Positions 1-13,084 of a stretch of 64,000 nt of DNA are shown in pieces (position 1 is the first letter of the stretch; every line of letters begins with the position of its first letter). The translations under genes were made by a program, and so were the position numbers. The stretch is taken from assembly GCA_944472135.2 (NCBI GenBank), contig OX235263.1, forward strand, positions 27,333,379 to 27,397,378, written 5' to 3'. This stretch comes from Trichobilharzia regenti. Lineage: Eukaryota; Platyhelminthes; Trematoda; Strigeidida; Schistosomatidae. The notes under the pieces were generated by a model. The model worked only from the letters and a program-made list of their open reading frames with translations, did not search any database and was not told where the DNA came from.

Positions 1-29
1 ATTCTGAGTGTTGGTTTGCAGGGAAACAA

Positions 30-1190
30 CCATGAACCCGGTAATAGCAAGAACGTAAAGATCAGACCCATTGCCATTACTTCCCCGTTTCTAAAGCTTA
101 TGGAAAAACTAGTACTTCTTAAACTCGAACCCTCTCTTAAAAGTTTCGAAGACGCCTAATAATTCGCCTATAGACAGGGTGGCACTTTACACGCTGCAGT
201 CGTCTTACACAACAGTATTGTCTCATCATTAGATAAAGGTGCTAAATACGTCCGCTGCACATTCCTCGACTTCACTTCTGCTTTTGACTCCGTACCTGGA
301 TGTCTCTTGCCAAGTAAGCTCTTGATAACACAAACTGAGTCCTGGGTCACTAACTGGTTGCATCCCTACTTCTCAAATAGAATGCAGTACACCGTATACA
401 AAGGTAAATCCTCCTCTGCTGTGCTCACTGAAGCTGGTGTCCCCCAAGGTAAGGTGCTGTACTCTCCCCACTTCTCTTTTCTTTCTTTCTTTCTTTCTAC
501 ATGACTTACCATCTTCAAATGACATTAACTTTGTCAAATATGCCGACGACCTTACTGTATCTTTCCCTGTCAAGTGTCAAAGTGAGTGGCTGCTTTAAAC
601 TAAATGGCTTCTTATCAGAAATCAGCCAGTAGTCCAAGGAAAACGGTCTTACCTTAAACCCCTCCAAATTCCAACAGTTAATTTCACCTTTAGGCACAGA
701 TCTGACCTAATCAAACTGGTTGGTTAGCACTCACGAGGCGTGCAACATAAATGGCACTGAAATAAAAACTAAATATCTAGGCGACATTCTATCTGCTGTT
801 CTTTCCTGGTCGTCTCATTTCCCATCTAACCTTCTACATCAACAAGTCAAGACATTCCGGAATAACCCAACCCTTAAATCTACGATTCGTTAACTCTTGA
901 GTCCTTCCTATTGCTCTCTCTTAGTTTCTCTTAGTTTTCCAGGTCTCTTACGTAGGATGTTAAAGGTTGTCAGCAGGGCAAGCAACGTCCCACTAAACCA
1001 GTTTGTTCATATTCTGGCCTCATGTGAAAAATGAGCTATATCCATTTTATCTAACTCACACCACCCTCTTCATTCACATTTCTCCCCTTGTATGTCATAA
1101 GGCAGCGCCAGAAGCCTATACGGAAAACTATATGCTCACACTAGTAGTACAAAAACTCAACCAAAATATAGAGATAAAACAGACAAATTG
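30..1190 (+). mobile_element. CR1/jockey-type LINE fragment, unit A, broken
   Basis: Conceptual translation shows reverse-transcriptase blocks in order: RPIAITSPFLKLMEK near 61-110, FLDFTSAFDSVP near 270-300, a GVPQG box near 440, and YADDLTV near 538-556, which is the catalytic YADD motif. Two in-frame stops (taataa) lie near 158, a TTTC microsatellite sits at about 477-498, and further frameshifts follow, so no RT can be made. The 5' part (endonuclease and RT start) is absent and joined to unrelated sequence just before 40. The GVPQG plus YADD layout fits CR1/jockey-group non-LTR elements; the exact family is inferred. Confidence 0.7.
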
Positions 1191-1769
1191 ACAAAAAGAC
1201 AGAAGGACAATTGGACCTCGCCTCTCCAAATACACCGATAATGTCACCAAGAACAGGAACAGGCAGGACAACGCTGGGGGAGGGAATTCTGTTCACACAT
1301 GAAACATCAGTAAACTACGGGTGTAACGATGTAACCACTGACGTGTTCCGGTCTCTAGAAGCGGTAGAATTTCCGATTTAAGAAACTGGATGGTACTTTG
1401 GCCTAATGACGAATGTCGAGAACAGAAGAACCTGCGCGTAGCCGACCATTCCACAACCTTGCAATTGGTACCCTGTATCAATAAGAATACTCGCCTAAGG
1501 GACGAAACGCACAAACAATCTCAGAAATCATCAGTCCTATTAGCCTAGGGCGTCGAGGTTAAGCTACATAGAACCACAGCTACACGAAGTGCATGACGAA
1601 ACACCACGGGATGATTAGATACCTCAACTGCCACCGATTATTGACCTCCTAACTGTTCACCGCGAACATAAACGACAACTGCAAACCCACTCACTCTCCT
1701 CCCATCGCCACAATCCCTTGCGAAAATAAAAGAAACAAGCTGAACAACATTGCTTAATCAAGATGTGGT
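1191..1769. other. Spacer between LINE and H4, unit A
   Basis: Sequence shared with the other units; it contains no convincing gene. A 73-codon frame on the - strand (1293-1514) is conserved only because the units are recent duplicates, and it is interrupted in unit B. Confidence 0.5.
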
Positions 1770-1785
1770 GGTCCTAAAAAGGACC
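1770..1785 (-). promoter_or_regulatory. Histone mRNA 3' stem-loop, unit A
   Basis: Read on the - strand this is GGTCCTTTTTAGGACC: a 6-bp stem with a four-base T loop, followed by ACCACCA. It fits the metazoan histone 3'-end consensus bound by SLBP and lies 69 bp after the H4 stop codon, so the 3' processing signal survives although the gene is frameshifted. Confidence 0.93.
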
Positions 1786-1854
1786 TTGATTCGTTCTCGT
1801 GCGGACCACTCACTGGTCACAAAACATTCACCACATTCACACACGTTGGAAAAA

Positions 1855-2165
<311 letters not shown>

Positions 2166-2219
2166 GATTCAAGAGAATGACTTGATGAGAACCGACACGA
2201 GACAAACTTGCTAGCCTAC

Positions 2220-2435
2220 GCCGTTCCATTTAAATACTACCATCTCTCGGAAAGTAGAGCCACATTTCTTCCTATGACCTTTTTCACAGTTAAATTACCA
2301 AGGTCGACAAGATCAGCGCAGTCATTGGTCGAATTCGCTAAGCAGCCCACTACTAGCTGCTAGGTCAATCCATCCAGCTAGATCAATCGATGCGATGCAT
2401 GGGGTAGAGAAAATCTTCTGCTTACAGCCAATAGG
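2220..2435 (-). promoter_or_regulatory. H4 promoter region, unit A
   Basis: A TATA-like ATTTAAATA lies at 2228-2236, about 63 bp upstream of the H4 ATG. A CCAAT box on the - strand is at 2324-2328 and another CCAAT on the + strand at 2428-2432. The spacing is usual for replication-dependent histone promoters. No divergent H3 gene is present on the other side. Confidence 0.6.
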
Positions 2436-2656
2436 AAGGCAGACATTTTGTCTACACTCACTCATACCATTGCTATTGTATTATTAGCATGGCTTTTTTT
2501 CCTCGTGTGAACAAAGAGAGTTTTCGCGTAACAAAGTTGATGAGAGTGGTGATTGTGGAGAGCTAGTTGTTCATATGATGACGATGATGATTATTTGTTG
2601 TTGTAGTGTATGTTGCTAATGTTGAAGTAGGAATTAAAATGCAGGTGTTAATTTGG

Positions 2657-3204
2657 GTGTCAACAGGAAATAATTCTGAAGCCTAATACTCCTCCGACTC
2701 CATTGCTTGCTTCCTATGGTGAAATAATAGTTCTGAAGTCTTAATAGTACTCACATTTAATTTGATGAGCATACTTCTGAAACCCGAAAGCATTTCGTTA
2801 TGGTGTTTATTTAAGTTTATGAATATTTGTGGATTTGAGGAACCCCGTAGTCTGATTTCCTTGAATAACTGAATAATGTTTTAGAAAATCGTCGAATGTT
2901 GTGTTTGATTTGGCTTAGGATATGAATACATGTGTGTCCCAATTGACGACTGTACTAATTAGTGTCAATCATTTCAATGAATATCTGTCGACGTTTATTT
3001 CCCATTGGTGAAATGAGGTAGTTCAGTGTATCTGACTAGTGGTATGTAACCAACATTGGAATGCTGAGTGTGACCAGTTATTGTAATGAAGTCGGAGTTT
3101 CGTAGGAGGCGGAGTATGACTTCACTTGAATTTCAACTACACAATTGGTGAATGGCTAGTTGTTGTTTTTGTGGTTCCACATTTCTTTTGAGAGTATTAG
3201 AGTG
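2657..3204. other. Gene-free segment of the repeat, absent from unit B
   Basis: AT-rich stretch with no coding signal. It is present in A, C, D and mostly in E, but unit B diverges exactly where it starts (5784). Its two ends show weak inverted similarity (tgaagcctaatactcc on one side; the reverse complement of ggagtatgacttca on the other), so it may be a decayed inserted element. That is only a suggestion. Confidence 0.4.
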
Positions 3205-3233
3205 ATTCTGAGTGTTGGTTTGCAGGGAAACAA

Positions 3234-4350
3234 CCATGAACCCGGTAATAGCAAGAACGTAAAGATCAGACCCATTGCCATTACTTCCCCGTTTCTAAAG
3301 CTTATGGAAAAACTAGTACTTCTTAAACTCGAACCCTCTCTTAAAAGTTTCGAAGACGCCTAATAATTCGCCTATAGACAGGGTAGCACTTTAGACGCTG
3401 CAGTCGTCTTACACAACAGTATTGTCTCATCATTAGATAAAGGTGCTAAATACGTCCGCTGCACATTCCTCGACTTCACTTCTGCTTTTGACTCCGTACC
3501 TGGATGTCTCTTGCCAAATAAGCTCTTGATAACACAAACTGAGTCCTGGGTCACTAACTGGTTGCATCCCTACTTCTCAAATAGAATGCAGTACACCGTA
3601 TACAAAGGTAAATCCTCCTCTGCTGTGCTCACTGAAGCTGGTGTCCCCCAAGGTAAGGTGCTGTACTCTCCCCACTTCTCTTTTCTTTCTTTCTTTCTTT
3701 CTACATGACTTACCATCTTCAAATGACATTAACTTTGTCAAATATGCCGACGACCTTACTGTATCTTTCCCTGTCAAGTGTCAAAGTGAGTGGCTGCTTT
3801 AAACTAAATGGCTTCTTATCAGAAATCAGCCAGTAGTCCAAGGAAAACGGTCTTACCTTAAACCCCTCCAAATTCCAACAGTTAATTTCACCTTTAGGCA
3901 CAGATCTGACCTAATCAAACTGGTTGGTTAGCACTCACGAGGCGTGCAACATAAATGGCACTGAAATAAAAACTAAATATCTAGGCGACATTCTATCTGC
4001 TGTTCTTTCCTGGTCGTCTCATTTCCCATCTAACCTTCTACATCAACAAGTCAAGACATTCCGGAATAACCCAACCCTTAAACCTACGATTCGTTAACTC
4101 TTGAGTCCTTCCTATTGCTCTCTCTTAGTTTCTCTTAGTTTTCCAGGTCTCTTACGTAGGATGTTAAAGGTTGTCAGCAGGGCAAGCAACGTCCCACTTA
4201 ACCAGCTTGTTAATATTCTGGCCTCATGTGAAAAATGAGCTATATCCATTTTATCTAACTCACACCACCCTCTTCATTCACAACTCTCCCCTTGTATCTC
4301 ATAAGGCAGAACCAGAAGCCTATACGGAAAACTATATGCTCACACTAGTT
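3234..4350 (+). mobile_element. CR1/jockey-type LINE fragment, unit B, broken
   Basis: Same RT remnant as in unit A, with the same two stops near 3361 and the same artificial 5' junction. The GVPQG box is near 3645 and YADDLTV near 3745. The 3' tail diverges from the other units at about 4346, where a different 30-50 bp sequence replaces the usual one. Confidence 0.7.
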
Positions 4351-4896
4351 AAATTAACGAAGGGCACTCCTCAAACACCATAATGTACTATGATCAGGAA
4401 CAGCAGGACATCGCTGGGGGAGGGAATTCTGTTCACACATGAAACATCAGAAAACTACGGGTGTAACGATGTAACCACTGACGTGTTCCGGTCTCTAGAA
4501 GCGGTAGAGAAACTGAATGGTACTTTGGCCTAATGACGAATGTCGAGAACAGAAGAACCTGCGCGTAGCCGACCATTCTACCATCTTGCAATTGGTACCC
4601 TGTATCAATAAGAATACTCGCCAAAGGGACGAAACGCACAAACAATCTCAGAAATCATCAGTCCTATTAGCCTAGGGCATCGAGGTTAAGCTACATAGAA
4701 CCACAGCTACACGAAGTGCATGACGAAACAGCACGGGCTGATTAGATACCTCAACTGCCACCGATTATTGACCTCCTAACTGTTCACCGCGAACATAAAC
4801 GACAACTGCAAACCCACTCACTCTCCTCCCATCGCCACAATCCCTTGCGAAAATAAAAGAAACAAGCTGAACAACATTGCTTAATCAAGATGTGGT

Positions 4897-4912
4897 GGTC
4901 CTAAAAAGGACC
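4897..4912 (-). promoter_or_regulatory. Histone mRNA 3' stem-loop, unit B
   Basis: GGTCCTTTTTAGGACC on the - strand, identical to unit A, 69 bp beyond the H4 stop. Confidence 0.93.
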
Positions 4913-4981
4913 TTGATTCGTTCTCGTGCGGACCACTCACTGGTCACAAAACATTCACCACATTCACACACGTTGGAAAAA

Positions 4982-5292
<311 letters not shown>

Positions 5293-5346
5293 GATTCAAG
5301 AGAATGACTTGATGAGAACCGACACGAGACAAACTTGCTAGCCTAC

Positions 5347-5560
5347 GCCGTTCCATTTAAATACTACCATCTCTCGGAAAGTAGAGCCACATTTCTTCCT
5401 ATGACCTTTTTCACAGTTAAATTACCAAGGTCGACAAGATCAGCGCAGTCATTGGTCGAATTCGCTAAGCAGCCCACTACTAGCTGCTAGGTCAATCCAT
5501 CCAGCTAGATCAATCGATGCGATGCATGGGGTAGAGAAAATCTTCTGCTTACAGCCAATA
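5347..5560 (-). promoter_or_regulatory. H4 promoter region, unit B
   Basis: TATA-like ATTTAAATA at 5355-5363, 63 bp before the H4 ATG, with the CCAAT boxes placed as in unit A. No insertion lies between promoter and coding region. Confidence 0.6.
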
Positions 5561-5783
5561 GGAAGGCAGACATTTTGTCTACACTCACTCATACCATTGC
5601 TATGGTATTATTAGCATGGCTTTTTTTCCTCGTGTGAACAAAGAGAGTTTTCGCGTAACAAAGTTGATGAGAGTGGTGATTGTGGAGAGCTAGTTGTTCA
5701 TATGATGACGATGATGATTATTTGTTGTTGTAGTGTATGTTCCTAATGTTGAAGTAGGAATTAAAATGTAGGTGTTAATTTGG

Positions 5784-6230
5784 AGCGACTATATTGCATT
5801 TCCCCTCAATGACGCTTGTTGCTATGTTGCTATTGGTTGCAAGTGGCGTTGATTTTGGGGGACGATATAACTGATGTTATATTGCGATTCCGTAGACATA
5901 ACTCAGGCTCATAGGTGAAAGGTAGTTATTATCCTGGAATAAGGACAATTGTCCTTAAATTGTTCATAAGGTAATGAGAACATTATTTTTCAGTTTGTTT
6001 GTGCATCGAGTTGCACTGAGTTCCTAGTGCAACTCTATGTAACTGCATTTACATGAAGTAAAACATTAGGAATGCTCCTGTTTTTAGTATAAAAAAGATG
6101 ATTCTTTTCATTATTGTAGCAATAAAGAATGGAATTTCTCCAACCTCAGTGGTATTTAATTGAAGTTTTAATCTCTGTAGGCCCTTAAAGGAATAAATTC
6201 GGCACCGAGAACTCAGAACACAGAATGTTT
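5784..6230. other. Unassigned, follows break of unit B
   Basis: Homology to the array stops abruptly at 5783. The sequence after it has no ORF, no RNA gene and no repeat that could be identified. Confidence 0.4.
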
Positions 6231-7190
6231 TCTATTCAGTAATTACTGTTTGCGAATAATCCGAGAAAACACATTTCCGAGTGGGATGTAACACAAGGCT
6301 GAATTCTTAAACTGTCATCCTTATATCAGTTCAATTCAATCACACATATACTAGTAGGATAGTCTGTAATTGACTTTAGAGAATTATCAGGGAATAGTCT
6401 CATCAACTTACAGTTTGCTGATGATATTGTCCACCTAGACTATGAGAAGTAACCCCTGATGCTGTAAAATATGAAAAGAATACCGGTGTTTGATTATAGG
6501 TGTCTGTGTTCTATCTCATGAGTAAAGCAGTATTATATGACGAGTGCTGTTGAGGTTACGCATAAATGTTTAGGTGGGGAGGGTAAGTTAGTCTTCGAGG
6601 TAGGGAAGCTGAATAGGTTGAGATGGCTAGAACACGTGCTGGCATACCAAGCCATCGCCTTCTTCCAGGGACAATGCTAGCCAGCACATGTTAAGGTTTA
6701 AAATGTGTTTGGGTCGGTCAAATGAAAAACGTGTATGGGTTCATAAAATCGTTGACAGTCAGCTGGAAGAACTACCAGAGATATGCCTGCAAATCTTTGT
6801 TACTGGCACAGATGCATCCACTGTGTTTAACCTCACGTATCTATTCAACTCATGTTTTTCCTTGTCGCTATTTATTCTCCCTCATATTTTCGCTCGTTAA
6901 ACTTCCATTTAGTTTTATGTCTCTACCTTTGTGTGCTACATGGAATGTGGTAAATTAAACAAGTGGACTTCTCTGCACACTAATACTGAAAGCTAGTCAG
7001 AATGACACAGTCTAGGCATAACTAAATGCTTAACATTGATGAATGACCTCCAAAATTTCAACAAATGATAAGTGTAGTTCTTAATCTTGTTCTTTGCTAA
7101 ATGAAAAATAGACACCTTGCAGTAATCTCTTCTTCCACCCGGGACTCGTCTCCTACTTTGGAAGTGTTTTTTGTGCTTTGTCACTTTTGT
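6231..7190 (+). mobile_element. Decayed LINE 3' region, copy 1
   Basis: Conceptual translation gives an RT-like QFADDIVHL near 6410-6440 and later RLRWLEHVL near 6618-6645, a sequence usual near the C-terminus of RTE-type LINEs. The stretch shares clear but diverged similarity with 8600-9330 (for example tgtgtgctacatggaatgtg at 6929 and 9097). Many stops and frameshifts are present. The two copies were probably inserted separately or duplicated long ago. Confidence 0.5.
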
Positions 7191-7289
7191 GCTAAGCTTT
7201 CAGTCCGCATATGCCGTTGTTGTTGACTCAAGACCTAGATGACTTTATTTGAATAAGGTTTCGGTCGTGCAAACACGGGTCCTGCCTGG

Positions 7290-8440
7290 GCAGTTGATTG
7301 GTTGCATTGTCATTTCTCAAATAGAATGCAGCATACTGTATATCGTGCGTCGGTGGTATAGCGGTTAGCACGCTCGCCGACCATGCATATGGTCCAGGGT
7401 TCGATCCCCGGCCGGCGCACTCCTTTACCTCACTGAGCCAGAAATAATCCTGGTAAAGAGGAAGGGTTGGGCATGAGGCTAGGAACCCCATCCTGTAAAA
7501 ATTAAACACTGCTACAGAAACTACAAGCCACTAGCTTGGAGCCCTATGTTCCACTGGGAACGTGAAGGAAAAATTATTATTATTATTATACTGTATATTA
7601 GGCTAAATATTCCACCTTGCTTGCTGAAACTGGTGTTCCTGGTGTTATCTCTCCTTTTCTTTTTCCTCTCTCGTTTTACATGACTTTTCTCTTTCTAATG
7701 AGAGCAACTTCGTCACATACGCTGGTGGTATGACTGCCTCTTTTCCTGTCATGTTACAATGTGATTGCAGCAAACTTAACTGCTTCCTGTTTGTAGTCTA
7801 AGGCACATGGTCTTACGTTAAATCCCTCTAAGTGTCAGGCAGTTAACTTTCCCTTCACTCATTAGCATGAATTACAAGAACTGTGTCGTTCACAAGATGC
7901 TTGTATCAAAGAGGGCACTGAAATAGAAACTAAGCCTGACATAAAATACCTTGGAGTAGTTCTATCCTCTGGTCTTTCTTGGTCATTCTATATCTTATCG
8001 ATTTCTTAGTAAACCTTCAGTCTAGCTTACCACGTTATGTAGTCAAGACAGTCAGGAATCATTCAACCTCCCTTTTTACAATTCGTTAACTCTTGCATTG
8101 GTCTTCACTACTCCCCCTTATTCTTTCCTGAATTACTCAAAGACGGCTATGTCGTATTGTGCAGGTATTAAGGTTGTCAGTAGGGCAAGCGGTGTACTAT
8201 TTAGTCAACTCGTTAATGCACAAACTGTAGCTCATAATCATATTATTGATTACTGTACCACACTGTGTGATTTATCAAAATGAAATCTTATCCATAATGG
8301 AACTCGTTAATGCATTAGTTGAAAGAAATGGTCTAAATCTATACTGTCTAACTCTCAACATCCCCTCCATTCTCAGCTCTTCCCTTTAATTTCATCTGAT
8401 GGAACCAGAAGTCAGTATAAAAGATTATATGATAGTTTTT
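7290..8440 (+). mobile_element. CR1/jockey-type LINE remnant split by a SINE
   Basis: Diverged relative of the LINE in the H4 array: ctcaaatagaatgcagcata (7316-7335) matches the array element, and the reading continues after a nested SINE at about 7599. Remnants of the GVPQG and YADD region lie at 7630-7735. The 3' part includes the segment before the LINE terminus (8340-8440). It is unable to code. Confidence 0.6.
7344..7587 (+). mobile_element. tRNA-headed SINE with target duplication
   Basis: A complete insertion of about 244 bp inside the LINE remnant, flanked by the 11-bp direct repeat atactgtatat (7333-7343 and 7588-7598). The head resembles tRNA-Gly: A box TGGTATAGCGG, B box GGTTCGATCCC, and a 7-bp acceptor stem formed by GCGTCGG and CCGGCGC. 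The anticodon arm is replaced by the self-complementary GACCATGCATATGGTC, so it is not a functional tRNA. The body starts tcctttacctc and the tail is an (ATT)n run. A second copy of the same body lies at 37226-37441. Confidence 0.85.
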
Positions 8441-8599
8441 GGAATTACGTAATTCCAAAAATTGTTGTCGTTTTCATTGGCAGAAGTTCACAGCCTATTG
8501 AGTTTACACAAGTATAATGCCCATTTCTCACTTTACTGAGAAGACATCAGCTAGGATTCTAGACAAGTAGCACGTCAGTATGTGAATTTTATGAATCTG

Positions 8600-9330
8600 A
8601 AGACTGCATTCCATTTACTTAATACTGAAACTAAACTATGAGGGAACTGATATTTCCAAGAAGGATACAATACAAGGCTCATTTCTACAACTGTTGTCCT
8701 TATTTTAGTTCACTTTCATCATAAATGTATTAACCGAATTGTCTGTCACTCACTTTAGGGATTCACCAGGGAACAGTCCTGTCAACTTAGTGTTCTCCAC
8801 TTAGGCTGCGAGAAGTGACCATTGAAACCGGAAGATATGAAAAGACTACTGGTTTTTGATCGCAGTGTATGTACCATTTCTTCTGTGTTAAGTAGTCTAA
8901 TATGATGAGTAATATTGGGGTTAAGCTTAGTGTTACGTAGAAATGTGATTCCAAACCTTGTTAATGACACAGATGCATTCACTCAGTGTAATCTCACATA
9001 TCTGAGAAACCCTTATATTTTTTCCATATGACTGTTCGTTTTTCATCACATTTATGCTCATTAGAGTTCCATTTAACTTCCTTTTTATCCAGCTTTGTGT
9101 GCTACATGGAATGTGATAACTTAAACGGCTGCACTTGTGTGCAAGCTTCTATGTTGAAGGTCAGTCTGTCAGAATGATCTATAGTCCAGGTATAATGAAA
9201 TGACAAAACGTGGATAAGAATAAGCGAAATGTCAACAAATGATAATCGTATTTTTTGTTTTGGTTCTTGTCTAACTGAAAGAAAGAGTTATCTTACAATA
9301 ATTTCTCCTCTTGCCCGAGATAACTCACAT
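8600..9330 (+). mobile_element. Decayed LINE 3' region, copy 2
   Basis: Diverged duplicate of 6231-7190, including the stretch around the former RT active site (8740-8900) and the tgtgtgctacatggaatgtg landmark at 9097. Stops are present in all frames. Confidence 0.45.
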
Positions 9331-9769
9331 TCTGTCTCGTTATATCTCATGAGTTAGTTAATTTTATCGCGTAGCCCAAATGCAAAGTCGAAACACATCT
9401 GATGAAATGTTTTGCTTATTACCAACTAAATATAATATTTTTCAAATGTGGAATGTCACGAATCGAATTGCTGAACTTCTGTGCTTAGTTCCATGTTAAA
9501 ACTCAGTCAGTCAGCTTTGTCACTGCAGATGCGTAGTGTCACAACTCACTACAGCGTTAATTAGCTTAAACAATTATTAATGCCGTTTCATAAGTACTCT
9601 ATGCATTTCCCAATTCCTTAAATTTTCCAGATAAAGTGTACCGAAGAGGAAAACATAAACCAAAAGTCAGTAACACGGACGTAAGAAATGGTGTGAATAG
9701 AAGTGAATGAGATGAGTGACCTTTTATCCCTGTAGTACGCTTAACTAAAATACTCATGTATATGAATGA
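9331..9769. other. No feature recognised
   Basis: AT-rich sequence without a recognised gene or repeat. A 77-codon frame on - at 9599-9832 has no recognisable content. Confidence 0.3.
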
Positions 9770-9910
9770 GGCAAAAAGTTGTGTGACTGACTTGATATGA
9801 TTATGAGCAATAATTTGTGCTAGAAACGTCATCAGATAATATTGCTGTGCAACACTGTGTGATTTATGAAAATAAAATCGTATCCATAATGAAGTTATAC
9901 TCTACCAGCA
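9770..9910 (+). mobile_element. Penelope-like element 3' tail
   Basis: The stretch gattatgagcaataa through gtcatcag and ttatactctacc (end 9906) matches the 3' ends of Penelope-like fragments at 59560-59690, 32280-32400 and 63870-64000. No coding part remains here. Confidence 0.45.
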
Positions 9911-12900
9911 CAGTGCCCAAGTTTTATACTTATATCAAAAATACTTATCTTGTGCGTTTTGTGTCTTCTAATTCTTTCATTTTTGTCTTCCTCATTTCAG
10001 GTTGTCAGTCTTCGTAGGCATTCTACTAGATGTCGTCATACATGGTGTCTGCAAGCAGTCTTTCAATTCATCTACCTCCCGCAAAGTTGTTGTTACGATG
10101 CCTTTAGATTATTTATTACTGATGTAATGACATGCAAGACTTGTACATGTTACCGTGAAGTTTGCCTGTAATAACATTCCCTCTATAGTAAATACAATGC
10201 TAGTGATAACAATTCGTCATTATCTTTTCATTGCGTTGATAGGTGCGTATATATTAGAAAAAAGCTAACCTTGTCGTATTAGTTCTCTAAATTACAATCA
10301 CCAAGTGCCCATACCTCTGCTGAATACCAAGTGCTACTCGCGGCCCATGAAATACTTATTAGTGCATTCGTAAATAACTATCAAACTATTATTACATGGG
10401 GTAGTGAGACAGAAGGCGTATGAAATTTAGATATTAATGTTTATCTGAAGTTAATGACACAATACATAGGTACATGTTTCATTTCCAAACAAGTGAATTT
10501 TATAGGGTAATGTAGGAGTGAGCGCGATGAGTTAATAGTGTATTCTTTACTGTATACATCTTGTATGAGTGAAATGCCTCTATTCAATTTTCGGCGAAGC
10601 TGCAATATCACCCTGCAGGGTTTCTTCAATGCACTCTCATAGGGAATAATACTTGGTACTGAGGAATCCAGCCAAAAGCATCTGTGATACAGTTGAATGA
10701 CTTTTTCAACTAAAAGCGGTAATGCTGATATTAAGTGTGATTTACCTGTAAACTGAGGGACTCTAGTGTAATACAGCACCATATCCCAGAAGGGTATTCT
10801 TTGTGTTTAACAGGTAAAAGTAGAATTCATGGACTGAGCATTTGTTAAATATGGAGGCGACCCATTGAGTCACCTAGACGAAAGGCTGAGGAAATGCGAT
10901 ACCTTACACACGCACCTTCAGATGTAGGCATGTGTCACTTCACATGAACTCTGGACCATATCGAGTAGGCATTCCTTTAAATTAATTATTGTTTGTATAT
11001 GTGATGACTTGGTGCGTTTCCTAGTTTGCCTATAATTACGGAATGTACATTATATTAATGAACACATATGGATTTTGTGAACACCAGTTGCGTTCCTTCT
11101 CTAGTCTTAACTGATGTCACATTGATTGACACGATTAAAGGAATAGATTGTAACGTGGTGTTTTCTGTAGCTGCGAAGTGTAGTTACCTAGTTTCTAATT
11201 GACATCATGCGTCTAATCCTATTAACCTATGTATATAGTTCTTTCTTCAAGATATATAGAAGTCAGGAGTAGACTGTCTTTGACAGATCTAGTTTTACTT
11301 TGTGACTAATTGGTGAGTCACCTGGTGTTGTGGTAGTAAAAAAACAACTCCAAACCTTAGTATTTTCCAGATATGAACATATTTACATACTTTGGCGACA
11401 AGTTAATCTTCGTATCAAGAAACCCTTAGGGAAATTAACCTTTACTTAGTAATTTGGATCCGAAAGTAAACGCCATGTTACTAAGTTATTCAAAAGACAG
11501 AATGATGAGTAAAACAGTACTCGGATACTTATTCTAACGAAACCGAATAATGATAATCATTTAGCCTACCAATATGCCGTTTACTTTCAGTCTTAATTCA
11601 AAGACAAATTTAGTTACTCACTAAATTAATAGTTTCAGAAGACTGATCTACTCCTGTCTTCGAAATACTTTGCCCGATCATGTTTTACTTCAAAATATGT
11701 GTATACTGCCAGTTGATGTTGCATATCCAGTTATACTGTTTTTCAATTACAATGTCCCACCTATTTCCTATCAAACAAAACATCCCTTAAACCATCAACA
11801 AGTTACCATTATTTCTAAATAAATAACCTTAACTATTCGCATGTAAACGATGCTATAAACTTTATCACCTACGTGACGTTTCAACTTTCGACTAATCAGT
11901 TTTCCCTTACATGAACACCTGTTTCAATTTCAACTGATAGTTCTAACCTTTGACTACTGAATTAGTACGTTTCGTTATATGCTATCCTTACGAAATATAG
12001 GTACTGATAATAATTACTGCTAACAGATTTATCATGAGAATGAGAATATACTCCATATTGACGACAATATACCTCAGGGGAGGAAGTTTTTTTTAAACGC
12101 ACTATTCAATCCAACACATGACCCTAACTCTGTAGCTCAAAACATTCTATAGAGTTAGTTGTGACTATTAACAAGTAGAATGTCTATTTGAGGTATAGAG
12201 AATACATTTATTAGTGATTCAACACAAAATACAAACTCAACGGTACTGGAAACCACTTTCTTCAGCAACGAATCCCACGAGGTTACTGGAACTACAGATT
12301 ACCTAAAAAAGAAAACAAGGGTTCACAGGATGTATACATGAATATAACTACCAATATAATATCAATGAGAGAGCACAGTAAGGATTAATGAAAGTTTATA
12401 TCAATGTGCGATTACATCAGCCACTATTTTTGACACAAGTGGATATTTAGACGAAGTAATAAGAAGACATAATTTGTCTGAATCGTGTAGTGTTGTATTT
12501 GTGCAACATATTTTGGACAATCTGGTCACGCATGGACTTGTCATAAGAATACATATGAAATTAATACAGTTAAGAGGTTAGACATAAATTTAGATGGAAT
12601 TAAAATCACATATTGAAGGTCAAAACAACAATGAAGCTAAATAAACCAAATATCAGGAGCATTAGTACACCTACCCTACAATCACTTATAACATTCAGTG
12701 TTTTCTGCCAAAGTATTTAAGTGAGTTAAATGCACACTGTAACATTTTAGCAATTTGGCGGATTTGAATACCATCCTCGTGATCAGGTACATGAGGACAT
12801 CTCAGGTGTACATCATTTTGTCCCATTATTGAGTTTGGTTTCATAAACTTCCGATTTTTGTCACTGCCCTGGCTCCATATTATATGAGTTTGTTCGAAGT

Positions 12901-13079
12901 TAATTCGCAAAATTATTTTGAAATCGCCTAGAAGTATTGTCCGACATCTCTTCAAGCCATGGACCGAAGGTTTAGGAGTGGTTGCAGTATCCATTTAGGA
13001 CTCATCGATTTCTGCAAGTAAGGGCTACGCATCATATTCTTAAGTGCCTCTAGAAGCGAACAGAATCTTCATAAACTAT
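9911..13079. other. Long stretch without recognised genes
   Basis: Two open frames on the - strand, 10441-10782 (113 codons) and 12695-12994 (99 codons), have no recognisable motif, and neither shows a clear splice context. The rest is AT-rich with stops in all frames. No RNA gene was recognised. Confidence 0.35.
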
Positions 13080-13084
13080 TAATG

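Noticed and set aside
2318..2640. Divergent H3 gene expected next to H4
   Set aside because: No H3 start or H3-like peptide in any frame on the far side of the promoter in any unit.
7344..7420. Possible functional tRNA gene
   Set aside because: A and B boxes and acceptor stem are good, but the anticodon arm is not a tRNA arm, and the sequence continues into a SINE body with target duplications.
10441..10782. 113-codon - frame
   Set aside because: No motif, no splice support, and it begins at GTG; kept only as a note in the gap entry.
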